Assembly: GCF_040807025.1 (NCBI RefSeq)
Contig: NC_090967.1
Span: 4,276,001-4,340,000, forward strand
Direction: 5' to 3'
Source of the DNA: Struthio camelus
Taxonomy: Eukaryota; Chordata; Aves; Struthioniformes; Struthionidae
Length of the DNA: 64,000 nt
A program made the position numbers and the translations under genes. The number at the start of each line of letters is the position of its first letter. Positions within the stretch are counted from its first letter, which is position 1. The notes under the pieces are model-generated. The model saw nothing but the letters and a program-made list of their open reading frames with translations, did no database searches and had not been told where the DNA came from. Positions 52,625-64,000 of this stretch are shown here, one piece after another.

Positions 52625-55600
52625 CTACGGAGAGGAGAGAGAAAACGCAATGAGTCACCCAGGCCTTTACTGTTTGGAGACATTTGCATCACACAGAAGC
52701 TCCCAACACAGAGCTTAAAACTGCCCACTGGCCCCTAGCAGGTGCTTGTTTGCCAGCACCCGCCTGCTCTCTACTGAGCGCTACGTGGCAGGACACATGC
52801 CTTCTGCCCTGAACATCTCCAAAGCAGTCAAGTCTGCTGTCCTGCTGGGAATTTAAGACATGCCCACGCCGGCAGATGAGGACAGAGCCATGCTCACCTT
52901 CACTCCTGGAAGGAGGAGGAAGAGGAGGAACACAGCCCAGGTACTCTCAAGCTAGAGTCTGGAAGAACAGCTGAATTGGCACAGATCGGGGCCAGAGCTA
53001 GCAAGCCTTGGCAAGGACCGGTGCCGGGTTAACACAGCCAGACGGCATCCGGACCAAGCCAGCAAGCGTGCTTGGCATTATGCTCTGTTGGCTTGAACTT
53101 TGCTAGCAGACCCCAGCCCACTTCTTGGTGCAACCACACCTAGAGCGTTTTGCAATCCCACCATCTCTACCGGGAAGATCCCCTGCTCATCCAGTCTAGC
53201 TTGGGACAGCAAAGCTCCTGACGCAATCACACAATCACAGGGAACACTGTTCTCGCCGGTCATCCCCGGAGTCCCAGGGCACAGAGCACAGACACCATCA
53301 ACGAGAGGCCGGCAGGGTGCTGGTACTGCCCTCGGAGAGGGCACAGCAGCAAGCCCAGCGCTCGAGGGCATCAGTGTGCTAGAAGAGGGAAACAGAGACC
53401 ACCCCAGCCTGCTGCTAAAGACACCGTATAAAGAGCTAAAAGCTCAGACACTCGGAGGCTCTGTAGTCCCCCATAAATGGGGCCTGTCTAGCAGAGCTGG
53501 AAAGAGACAGTCGTTAGTCTTGTGTTAGGGAGGCGCGGAGAGAAGAGTTCACTATGGAAGCTGCTGGACACTAACAGTCGCTGTAGTTTTCAACATATAA
53601 CAACTCTCAGCATTTCGGGTTCCCAGTGCCGTACCCATAAGCCCGTTCCACCAGCAGCCTCGGGTTCGGTGTTTCCCTCCCCAGCGTCCTACCCGCAGTT
53701 GCCCTCGCTGGGTCCTTCCAGAGGGGGCTCTTCCCACACCAGAACCAAGGCGCATTGTCCCCCAAACCACCAGCAGGCCCGGGGGGCGGCGAGGGCTGCC
53801 GCTGCCGGGATCCCGACCCGTCGCCAGGGCCCTGTGCTGCCGGGCCACCCCAGCCCTCCACCGAGGCACCAGCTGCACCTTCCCCAGAGACCTCGGCGGT
53901 GGCAGGGGAGGAAGCGAGAGCAGCGACTCGGCTGCTCCTGAAAGTTTCCCGAAGCGCTGGCAGCACGCCTGGCACCACCCGAAGGCCCAGCCCTTGCCCC
54001 CCACGTGCCAATCCCATCAACGCTGTTCACCAAAAAGCAGCAGCTCCTTCCAACACTGACGGTTTGTTTGGGGGGAAAAAAAAAATAATAATAATAGACT
54101 CACTGCTGATGCGCTAGCACAGCGAAACGGAGCCACTCGACTTTAAATACATCCTCTCTTCAAAGGCTAAAACACCCAAAGCAAACCAAACAGCCAGGTG
54201 CTCGCGCGCGTCCGTGCGGCGGGGACGCCCTTTCGGCAGCAAGCTGCCAGCTCCGGGGCCAGGGGACGAGATGCAACACCAGAGCAAAACGCAAGTGGTA
54301 GCAAAACCTGCCCAGCTTCCCAGCGCTCCGCAGATCCCTGACCAAGTCCCTCAACTGCTCTCGCTGCAGCTTTCTGATCTCTAAAACAGGAACGATGTTT
54401 CCCTCCTCTCTGTCTCGAGCAGCAAAGCCCTGAACTCCTTGGGGCAGAGATCCTCTCTCCTCGGGGCCGTAATCAATATATTTGGCCCAAAAGCAGCGCC
54501 GGCAGCATCGGGGCTAACACAAACAGCAAAGGCGGCGGCTCGCCAGACGCCGTAACGCGAATCTAAGTATCAAAGTCCCCAGTTTATAGATGGGGAAACC
54601 GAGGCACCGAGGTGGGAAGCGGCCTGCCCCGTGCAATGGTGGCGTGAGTCAGGAGCACGTCCAGAGCAGCAGTAATTACACAGGAAGCAATTCAGAGCGC
54701 TACTTTACAGCATCGGCGGCTAGCAACCAGCTGCGGTACCTACGGTTGCAAAACAACATTCATTTCCCGGCTCACACTCCCCCGTTTTAGGCTTGTTAGG
54801 AGCCCTCTCTCAGTAGTTCTCCGCAAACCTCTTAGTTTTTAAAAGCTTTTTTAAAATCCAAGGGAAAAGGCATTTCTACATCTTATTTCACAAAAGGAAA
54901 ACAAGACAAGAGGAAAAGATCGCAGCACTTTTCCCCTGCCCCCATTCAAACACCCCTTGGAGCGGAGCACCCGGCCGGGCTCGGAGGGAGGGCGAAGTGA
55001 CATCCTGCTAGAGGAATCGGCAATGGGAAAATAGGCGGTTCGGAGTCTATTTTAATAGAGACCATGAAGCGCCAAACCAAAGCAAAACTCTCAATATGAA
55101 ACAGCAGGAATGCATAAATCAGCCTTAAATGCTCCAGAGACTCGTCATACGAACGGCACATGGGGGTCAGGGTGGGAGGGAAGCACCAGAAGAGCGGGGA
55201 TGAACTCCCGGCAAAGCCGGTGGAAACGCTTCCGCTGATCCCAACCACCCAACGCCGAGCGCAGCCGAAGGCTTTCCCTCCACCCCAACGCGGTCCGGGC
55301 GCCAGCTCCGAAACGCCAGCGCGACAGCAGGCTTTGAACTCCAAGCTGTATTTCATGGGTTTGTTTTTTTTTTTGTTTTTTTTTTTTTTTTAAAAGAGCT
55401 CCTTGTTTGGGAGGAAAAGACTGTTTTAAAACTAGCCCTGCTCCAAGCTCTGACATGGGCTCCATGGGCGACCTTGGGCACGTCACCTCTATCTTCAGAG
55501 GGTATAAGTGCTCCTTCCTGACCTCACGGGGTTTTGCTTCTTAAGCAGCCGAGTCCCGCTTGCAAACGTTTTGGCTACAGCAGAGACGGCCTCTACCAGC

Positions 55601-55879
55601 TCGGCATCGCTCGCCCCATTCCCATCAGGGCAAACCCTACCGTCCTCGGCCATCACGGCACGGGCAACACGGCACACTGCTCCCAAAAGCGAGATAGCTA
55701 CCTCTGCCCACCCTACGTTCAACGTTAGGACCTTTTTTCCCCCCCCCTCCAGATTAGATGCTTTAGGGAGCTTTTCCCCCCTCCCCACTCTCTAAAGGGA
55801 ATTTGAGCTGCGCGAAGCGTTTCGAAGCTTCAGGCAATAATCTCTTGGGCAGCCAAGCTCCATCACCCACGCAACCAGG
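52625..55879 (-). other. Probable ZBTB7A intron 1, proximal part
   Basis: The branch and acceptor of the upstream ZBTB7A intron lie just above 52624. The rest is unique-looking non-coding DNA with an A/TAA-rich patch (54076-54095) and a T run (55362-55392). No coding sequence is supported. Confidence 0.55.
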
Positions 55880-56270
55880 CTTTGTCGGCCGTGCTGCCCA
55901 GCTCCAGGGGCGGCCGGGGGCCCGGGGAGCAAGTCGGGCCGCGTCGGCGCGAGTTAACCCCCGCGCGCCCGAGCTGGGGGCCGGGACAACCAGCGGGGAC
56001 AGCGCGGGAACGGCCGCAGGGTCACGAGACGGCCGGGGGTCGGCGGGGGAAGTCGTACGGCTCCGCGACTCGTTCTCCGCGCGCAACGTGCCTTCTGCGT
56101 TCAGATTTACGGCGGCCCAGACCGGCGAGGGGGCCGAGTCGGCTACGCTCGCCGCGGAGCCGCCCCGAGCGTCCCAGGAACGGCCTCCGGCACCGGGACG
56201 CTCAACCCCCAGCCAAAGGCCACCAGGCTGCTTCCCCGCGCACGAGCGCCGGGCTCTTTTAAGCCGAAAT
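55880..56270 (-). promoter_or_regulatory. ZBTB7A: CpG island, candidate ZBTB7A promoter / non-coding exon 1
   Basis: A compact CpG-dense block about 3.3 kb upstream of the ZBTB7A start codon. In mammals ZBTB7A begins with a non-coding exon in a CpG island separated from the coding exons, so this is a plausible counterpart. No core promoter motif or splice donor could be fixed, and the true promoter may lie further upstream. Confidence 0.35.
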
Positions 56271-59200
56271 CACACGCTGTTCCCTTTTCAGGGGTCTGAA
56301 TAGCCAGATTATTAAGGCTCAGGACCCGAGGGCTCGGCAGCTTAGTAACAAGATAGGAGGCCTTTCACCTTCGCAGCTTCGAAAAAGCTGCTGGCGGCAG
56401 GAGCAGACGCGAGGTGTAACGGCACGTCGGCGGGTTGCATGAAATACGCCCGGAAAGGAGCTCCTGACGGACAGGTGACAAGTGACAAAAGCCGTCGGCA
56501 CTGCTGCCAGTTAGTCCCCTTGCTGGCAAGAATAAGGTCTGAACGGGCCACCAAGGGGGAACTTCAACTACTGACCTAAATTTCCCAGGCAGCTCTTTTC
56601 TCTCTCTGCGCACCCCAACCGCCTAAAAAGCGTTATGCACTCGTTGCCCTAGACTGCGCGTCTCGGCGCCGCTGCAAAGATGCCACATTTCACCCCAAAG
56701 TGGCTGCGTTTCAGAAGCGAGGAACTCGCCCTCGCATATAACTTGCGGCAGTTGAAGGGACCCCCGTCAACTTGAAATACGGTCCGCTGGAAAGAGCCGG
56801 CTCGCAATAGCCCAAGAGCTCTCAAATCAACCCCACAAGCAGGGAAGCAAACCAAGCACTGGTCTGCTCTTTATTCAAAGGAATGAAAAAAAAAAAAAAC
56901 CAAACTGGCATAATAAAACACACGTCCCTAACTAGTCGGCTAACTCCGTTTTATCAATGCAAAGCCTATTCTGCATTTCCAAAATACCAATCTAACTGAG
57001 CTTCATCCCGCTACCACCAGGTTCCCAGGTCCGTCCGACGCAGCCTGATTCTACAAAGGGAACAGCGTCACTTTTTCCTGTATAAGAAACGCTGTCGAAT
57101 ACACAGACAAGCAACAAAACCCTCCTCGAGCCAACAGTCCCGGCTGTTCCAGGACAGACAGGTTCATACGGAGGCCGATTTTAACGGGATGCCACCCCAC
57201 AACGTGAAAAGGCCGCTTCGTTTTCTTAAGCTCAAGTTATCGACTCGCTCCTAGCAGACAAACTGCAGAAGACAGCTAAGAAAAAAAACTTTTCCACTGA
57301 GGGAAAAAAAACCCCAAAGCCCCTGACTCAGCGCTTGAACCCGATTCTGATTGATTGCCATTGAATCCGCTTCTTACGGCAGCTCCGCAGTTTGACATTT
57401 ACATTCAAATGAGACGGCCACATTGAGATGGGATCGCAACCAAAACCGCTGACAAAACACCGCTTAATTACTAGTTTTCCATATACCCTCGGTGTTCCCC
57501 CCCCCCCTTTCACTTCTTTGCAGTTCTGTAAAACTTCGCCGGGGGAACAAAGGAACCGGAGCAGCTCAAGAGGGCTCTGAAATACGCAGGTAGCGGGTGT
57601 AAGAGCAGAAGTCACAGCTGGTTAGGCAGCAAGAGCAAATGTTTTCAACGTGCTCCTCATCCGGAAAAATCCCAAATCACTTCACAAAGACAGAGCTCTC
57701 CCTCTCCCGCGGAGGTGCCACCCACTCCAACAATACAGACGAGGAGTTTTTAACGTTACGCACCCGCTCTGGGCAGAAAGGGAGAATTATCGTCACCTTA
57801 TCCACCGCGCAGGAGGCGAAATGGCTTTAGGGCACCGCCACCGCTCCAATCCGCGGCGCGAGGTTTCCCGGGAACGAGCGCGTTTTGGGTCAGAAGGCAC
57901 GCGGCGGTTGGCCTCCCGCGCCTCCGCGCGCCCAAAGGACGGCGATTGCAAGTTGCTACGTCCAATTTCGCAAAGGAAACGCGGATGTTATAATCTCAGA
58001 GCAGACTTTGCAGCGCTGCGTGCTGCAAAAGAATTATTAAAATAATGCTGCTATATTAAAAAAAAAAAAAAAAAGGCAGTGGTTTGCTGCCCAAGGCCCA
58101 AACATTATCCTATCCCTCACTCACCACCAACTGGAGAAATGGGCATTTTTTCCCTATGAATAGCTCACCCCAATTATAGGTCACACAATGCAAGGGCCTT
58201 GTCTCTTCAGTTTATATTTAGGGAGCAATCATCCCAGTTCCCCCCTTCCTTCTTCCAGCTGCACGGACACGTCCGCAAGCCCGCATCCCTCGAGATAAAA
58301 GCACAGCTCTGGGGCCGCGCGGAGCGCGAGCCATCTCTGCCGACACCGAGCTCTGCAACATCACACGGACAAGCCCGAGCAGGCTCCCTCGGCCCAGGAT
58401 CCACCCTAAACTATGCAGAGGCCTCGGGAAAGGCAGCTAGCACGCAGCAGCATCGAGCCCAAAGGTGGGAAGATGGTAGGCAGGAGGAAACGAAGGAGGG
58501 TGTTTCGCCTGCTTGGGAGAAGTCGCTATTTCAGCTACTCCATGGTGCTATTAAAATTCAACTGCTCCCTAGAAGGAATGCGCTGTCGGCAGTTTAGTGC
58601 CAAACTATCCGAATTATGTGGACCTGCAAAACAGATGCAAGTTCTTGAGACGAAGACCCTCCACATCAACGGGAACAAACGGCATGCTTTCAAAAAACAA
58701 ATAAAAGCACAGTGGGTTTGGTTTTGTTTTGTTTTTTTTTTAATACCCACTGTTTTGGTAACGCAGCGGGAAGAAATCTTTCACGCTGAAGAGGTAATTG
58801 AGTTGTCTATGGCAAAAAGAGCGAGTTCAGCTTTCTGAGCTCTTAACTGGATATCGCATCTGGGGTAAAACAAAGAAGGATACGCATGACACGACCACGA
58901 TCACACAGCTATTGAGGGAAGAGATCAGAGCAGAACCAGCCTCCTGCAAATATCTGCGGCCTCTTCACGGACAAAACGGCCCTGTGTTCTGCAAACGGGC
59001 GTCCCCTCCAGCCCCCCCAAGCCCCCTTCTGAAGGGTCCGCCTCTGGGAAGCCTCGTACTCCCTCGTGCCTCGGCCACAGCTCTCAAAGCAGGCCCTCAG
59101 CTACCCGCAGCTCCGGTTGTTGGATTCACGTGAATGCTCGTCTAAGGAAGGAGCCTGACCACCGTCAGGCGGATCCAGCGAGCTCCTGAGGAGGTTCGGG

Positions 59201-62200
59201 ATCGCACCGCCAGCCCCAGCCGCCGCACCATAAGGCGGTAACGTTCCCCAACCACCAGTCCTCGAAAGGAGGCTCGGTGGTTTTCCATCCTTTCAAAGAC
59301 CCGAACGCGGCAGAGCTTCCTGCGCAGCGCGCTTCAGAGTTTCAGGCTTAACGCGGCCTAAGGCTGCAACAGCGGAGAGGCCCACACGGTCTCCGATAAG
59401 GCAGCCAGAGCTCCTGAGTTACGGCAAGCAACAGCCCTTCCTTTCAACCCGACTCGACGAAATTGCGCCTGTGTCAGGTAAGCAAAACAGCCGGGACTTT
59501 TCTTGCCACTGCCAGGTCTGACCTGCCAGGGAAGTTTGCCTCTCCCAACTGTCTAGAGAAATGTGCCTGGGCAGCGCAGGAAGCTCCAGCGCAGTCGATC
59601 CTCGTTCCACGACTGCTTCACACGCAACCGCTACCCAAGGTAAAAGGAAATCCTCCCCAACACCTACGGATACATCAGCTGCCAATCCCTCCGCACAGAT
59701 CAGCAAAGCCTCCCTCACCTTAGAGGAGCCTTTTCTTCCAAAGCACTTTACAAGCCATACATTGGCACGGCGGAAACACCTTACGCGTCACAGGAACGCA
59801 GCGGTCTCGGGAGCGGGATGCACAACGATTTAGCCGCCCAGAGGTTCGGACAGGAAGGGGGAGCGGAAGGAAAGGAGAATCCCACATCCTGTTAATGCTG
59901 CCAAGGGAACTTTGGGAGGAAGAACATATGATAATTGCTCCAATTGAAGTTTGGACGGAGCACTGGAACTGAACGCCCCTTGGTCCCTCAATGAGCATCG
60001 TGGGAACTTTAATGACCACAAGTAATAAAGAACCTTGATTTTACTTCATATGAAAGAAAATTACCTCGCAACAGCAGAGCACCAGGAGCAACGAGCAGTG
60101 CCAAGAGTCGGCTTTGCCACAAGCGCTCTCCTCTCCACGGGCTGCCCAAAAGGGGCAGCTCTGCAGAGCCGGTGGGACAAGGACAACCCTCCCTCCGACT
60201 CCAGTCGGCCATTTCCTAGCTCAGGAACGGCTGCATCCTGTGCTCATTCAGAGCAGTCTGCGTAGGTCTGATATATTTGGCAGAGAGCATCTAAATCGGT
60301 CTGGAAGAGCTGTATCTAAGACTCGGGATAAAGAAGTCCCAAACCCACAGCGCACATTACGCCAGCGTTTCAGCTCAGATATTAAAACCGGTAGGCAGAT
60401 GCCAGAGCTACCAAAAAAACCACCACCAGAAACCCCCAGCACGAGGCTAACGCTGAGCATCACCTAGTCGCTCCGTTAGCTCGGTAAATTATGGCAGCTG
60501 ACTGAAGGTATCCCAAGAGACTGATTTAAAATTTACACCCCAGCCTGAACCCTTTTAGCATTCAAAATTTTCCCCTCCCGGCCCCTAGCACCGTGTCGGC
60601 AGTGGAAGGAACCGAAGGGCAACTTCACAAAGACACAAAGGCCTGTTTGCGTGAAGCACCTGTCCGTACTGCCGCGGTAGCGCAGCGCAATGATCAGGGC
60701 AAGAGGGATTGGAGCCGGGCTCCTGAATCCTGCCGGTAGCTCCAGGTTGCAGAACAAGCCGCGGAAGGGACGGCGCGAGCACGATGAAGCAGGGAGATGA
60801 TTACGCTCGGTCGGAGCCGGTATCAGCGGTTCGGTTAGGAGTCAACGAGATGTTAGAGGTCTGCAATTCCTCATCGTGCTAGAGGAGATTATTAGGGACA
60901 GGGCTACAGAGCCCACCAGGAAGAAAAAGGCTTGTCACTCTTCTTTGCTTTCTGAAACCGTTCAGGTTGAAATGCTTTTCACACGATGGCCAGGAAGAGA
61001 AAGGACCAACTGGAGGAGGTTTTTTTTCAGGTGTACGGACAAGGAAAGGACTCACACCTATAAGGTTAAACGCCAAAGCCGGAGCGTGGCTGGCCAAGTC
61101 CTACTCCAATCAGCTAACCAACTCTTCAGCAATGCCATCCCCGCTGCTCCTCAGTTGCTCTTTGCCTTCCCCACTTAGACTCAGGACAGGGACCCAAACC
61201 CAGACCCTCAATGCAACTGTAATACAAACAACATTACTAAAGAAGAGAATTAAAATGAAACAGTCTTGAGCACAGGGAAAGTCACTAGCGACAGCTCCCT
61301 GCACAGGGCCCACTCCAACATACTCCAAATGCTTTGGTGGGAGTTAGTGCTCTGCACCTCTCAGGATAAGGCCTATGCTTTTAGATAACCCTAATGGAGT
61401 TCATTGCGTGGAAAAGAGAAACAGTACAGCTCTTTTTCTAAAGATGCTAGGGGCTAACTTTTACCACCATGGAAACAAACAAGGGATGACCAAACTTCAT
61501 GCTCTGCAACACTGCAAATCTTTACTCATGTCTATAAATGGGAAGGGATTTCCTTCCAGGGCACAACACAGACTCGCAAAGTGTAAGGGGAAGTTCAGTT
61601 TCCGTTGCAGCATCAACTACTGGCAAAAATCAGAAGCAGAATCAGACCTTAATAGACGCCAGTGGTCTGCTCCTGCGTGCCAAATCACATGGCAAGGCAG
61701 CACTGTTTGTCCTCTACCAAACCTGCTAAGGCACATCAAACAGAGCCGGCCACCACGCAGCAAAACACAAAGCCTACCCAACCCGCGAACTCTAGAGAAA
61801 CGGGCCTGCACCAAATCAACGCACAGCCATCTTCACCACTGACAGTAACAACTAGGACACATTAAAACTTCTCTTATGTTGCAAGGTTAGCCTTAACTGG
61901 TTACTCCACCCAGACCTCCTTGCCAATTTTCTCCTTTGTCATCAGAGACCATATTTAATCCAGTAGGAATGTGCCTTGATTCAAGACTGTGTATTAACAG
62001 ATTCAAGGCCTGTATGTGCATTGAGCCTCCACGCGCATGTGGATTTACTTTTGTACTAAAACCTCTCTGTCACCCACACCGCTGCGTGGCCACGGGCTTT
62101 CCCAGCAGAGGTTCTCAGATATGGGATGCACAGTCCTGAGCCAAGCTGGTGCGGTCTCCAGGCTGGGACTGTCACCTGACAGCAGGGCTCTGCACCGACA

Positions 62201-64000
62201 GCCACGGAGTAATCCAAACGTCCTCACCCTGGGAAGAGATGAGCCAACACCTACCACTGAGGCTGACGATCGCCCGGTCAACCTGGGGTCCCGCTGGAGA
62301 CCTGGCTTTGCTCCGACCGCGGAGCGGGGACACTTCAGCGAAGCTGCAGTTACCTCGGGCTTACGAATTACTCCCAGGCCTCCCTCTTCCCTTCGGCTCT
62401 TTGAGCTACGCAGCCCACCTACACCACCTGCAGCCTCGGGAAAATTTCGGTGCGCGGTTTATGGGGTCGGCAAGGGCAGCCACCCTCGCGTTAATGGAAA
62501 GCGCTTGTTTTGCTGCTGAATCAAACTCTTCCAAAGCCAAGCCCCAATGTGCCCACATGCCTGTTGCTGCAGCCCTCTAACAGCTTCTCTCCCACATAGC
62601 TCTGCTGTTGCCATATAGCAACAGATCAGCTCCCTGCAAAACCACAGCAGGGTTTTCGAGAGATCCTGCAGAATACCAAACTCGCCGTATTCAGCCCCTA
62701 GTTCTCCTAAATGCTTTTGAAAGCCTCAGAAGTTACACGCGAAGGGAAAAAAACAAAACATGAAACTACGTTCGTTTCGATCCTGCTTTAAAGAACTACT
62801 CTTTGCTTTGGAAGCTCAGCGTATCCGGAAGAGGAAGACTTCTTTTTAAAACCTGAAAGTTTCATAAAACCTAGAGGCAAGCAAGTTCTATGAAGAAACA
62901 AGCTGCCAGTATCTCAAAAAAAGCAACATAATGCCCCTTTGCCAAATGAAGCAACCGAAAACTCAACACTAAAAACCGAAACAGCCTCCAGCATTAACCC
63001 ACTACTCAGCAAAACATAAACAAAGGAGTCACCCGGCAGGCCACCGCAGAGGGACGCCAGCCCATTTTGAAGAGGAAAAGCCAGGCAGTGCGTTCCAGTC
63101 ACTCAAAAACAGACGAAAACGAGAGCCTCTGTGGGTCACGTTTTCACTCCCTCCCCTTCAAAGGCAAGGCATGAACACAGACCAGCAAGAGGCCAAATCT
63201 TGCCCTCCCTACTCGGGCAAGGACACTTCCTTTCCCCACCCCGCGTCACCACCAGCCTTTTCTCTGAGGAAGGCCTACAGGATCGGCACCTTAAGGCTAG
63301 GCACCCTCCCCCTAGATCCACTCAGATTTCCATCTCATAAACCAATAAAACACTAAGAATTACTCCAATCCCAACGCCTCCTCCCCATGTCATACCCTTT
63401 CCAGGGCTCCTCCCGGCTCCGCTGCACCTCCCAACGCCCCATGTGCGCCCAGCTCTCCAGAGCTGCTCCGACACCTGGCTCCCCCCAGCCCCGAAGTCAA
63501 ACCTGGACCCTCTTCAATACTGTAGCAATTTTACAGATTCCCCTGTAATTTCACAGTCCCAGCACCCTCCGCCCCACCAAAACCCTTCCTCCAACAAGCA
63601 TGACATTTCCTGTCCTGCTCCCCCCTTGCCTTCAGCATTTTGATGACTGCGGTCTAGCATTAGCGTAATTGCCTCAAATGGCACCTTGAAGACCAGCAAT
63701 CTTTTCCACACCGGGAAGGAGGGGGGGGAAAAAAAAAGAAACGAAAAAAAAAAAAAAAGAAGATTGGAGTTTACTGACAAAGCAGAGCATACCAGGCAGG
63801 GCAGTCACTTATGTAATTCCTAGTTTGTGGATAAACAGATAGCTCTTGTCTTGCTGTTCCCGACTCCGCACTACAAGTAAAAGTGAATCCCAAGAGTAAG
63901 TGTGCCATACAATTCATTCCTGGGAACGCTGTCCTGCCATGACATTTTTTTCCCTTCCCTCCTCGGCGCACAACCTGATAGCATGGGTACGAAGGGAGGG
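56271..64000. other. Non-coding flank upstream of ZBTB7A
   Basis: No gene is supported. 57320-57480 has a run of homeodomain- and POU-like words. A run of A lies at about 58056-58073. 57840-57960 is a small CpG-rich patch. 62605-62624 is a 7-bp-arm inverted repeat (CTGTTGC / GCAACAG). An A-rich tract lies at 63728-63758. The next gene expected from mammalian order, MAP2K2, is not reached. Confidence 0.5.

Noticed and set aside
62605-62624. CTGTTGC/GCAACAG inverted repeat resembling an RFX X-box
   Set aside because: The spacer between the X-box half-sites is 4 bp, longer than the usual 0-3 bp, so it is listed only as an inverted repeat.

Overview
The window looks like a GC-rich, gene-dense part of an amniote genome, most likely a bird microchromosome. 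The evidence is conserved vertebrate genes with short introns, dense CpG islands, many homopolymer runs, almost no recognisable interspersed repeats, and gene order EEF2 - PIAS4 - ZBTB7A, as in human 19p13.3 (from memory, chicken chromosome 28). The species cannot be told from the sequence.

Layout. 551-8872 (minus) holds the complete 858-residue coding sequence of elongation factor eEF2 in 15 exons. Intron 6 carries a C/D-box snoRNA matching SNORD37. The EEF2 promoter at about 8969-9006 has a TATA box, a CRE and a 5'TOP start. A non-coding intergenic stretch follows (9007-13500), with one palindromic RFX X-box at 12076-12089. 13738-35836 (plus) holds the complete SUMO E3 ligase gene PIAS4 in 11 coding exons (495 residues), starting from a TATA-less CpG-island promoter. 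39352-40584 (plus) holds a three-exon forkhead gene of 213 residues that I identify as FOXQ2, with a homeodomain-site-rich promoter block just upstream. 46701-52609 (minus) holds the two coding exons of ZBTB7A (LRF/Pokemon; 545 residues). The stretch below it, about 41440-46700, is full of TA, GATA, poly-G and poly-C runs and is probably a long ZBTB7A 3'UTR. 52625-64000 has no coding sequence I can support and probably holds ZBTB7A intron 1 and promoter.

The main discovery is FOXQ2. I know of no forkhead gene between PIAS4 and ZBTB7A in human, and FOXQ2 is understood to be lost from placental mammals. Here it looks intact, with canonical splice sites, a whole forkhead domain and an eh1-like repressor motif. 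Its extreme GC content and neighbouring homopolymers would make it easy to miss in older assemblies.

EEF2 and PIAS4 are divergent, with starts about 4.7 kb apart. FOXQ2 and ZBTB7A are convergent, and their candidate poly(A) signals suggest their 3' ends may overlap. Apart from that I see no functional coupling. The genes serve translation elongation (EEF2), nuclear SUMOylation (PIAS4) and transcription control (FOXQ2, ZBTB7A). I found no tRNA or rRNA genes, CRISPR arrays, or retroviral or other virus-like fossils.
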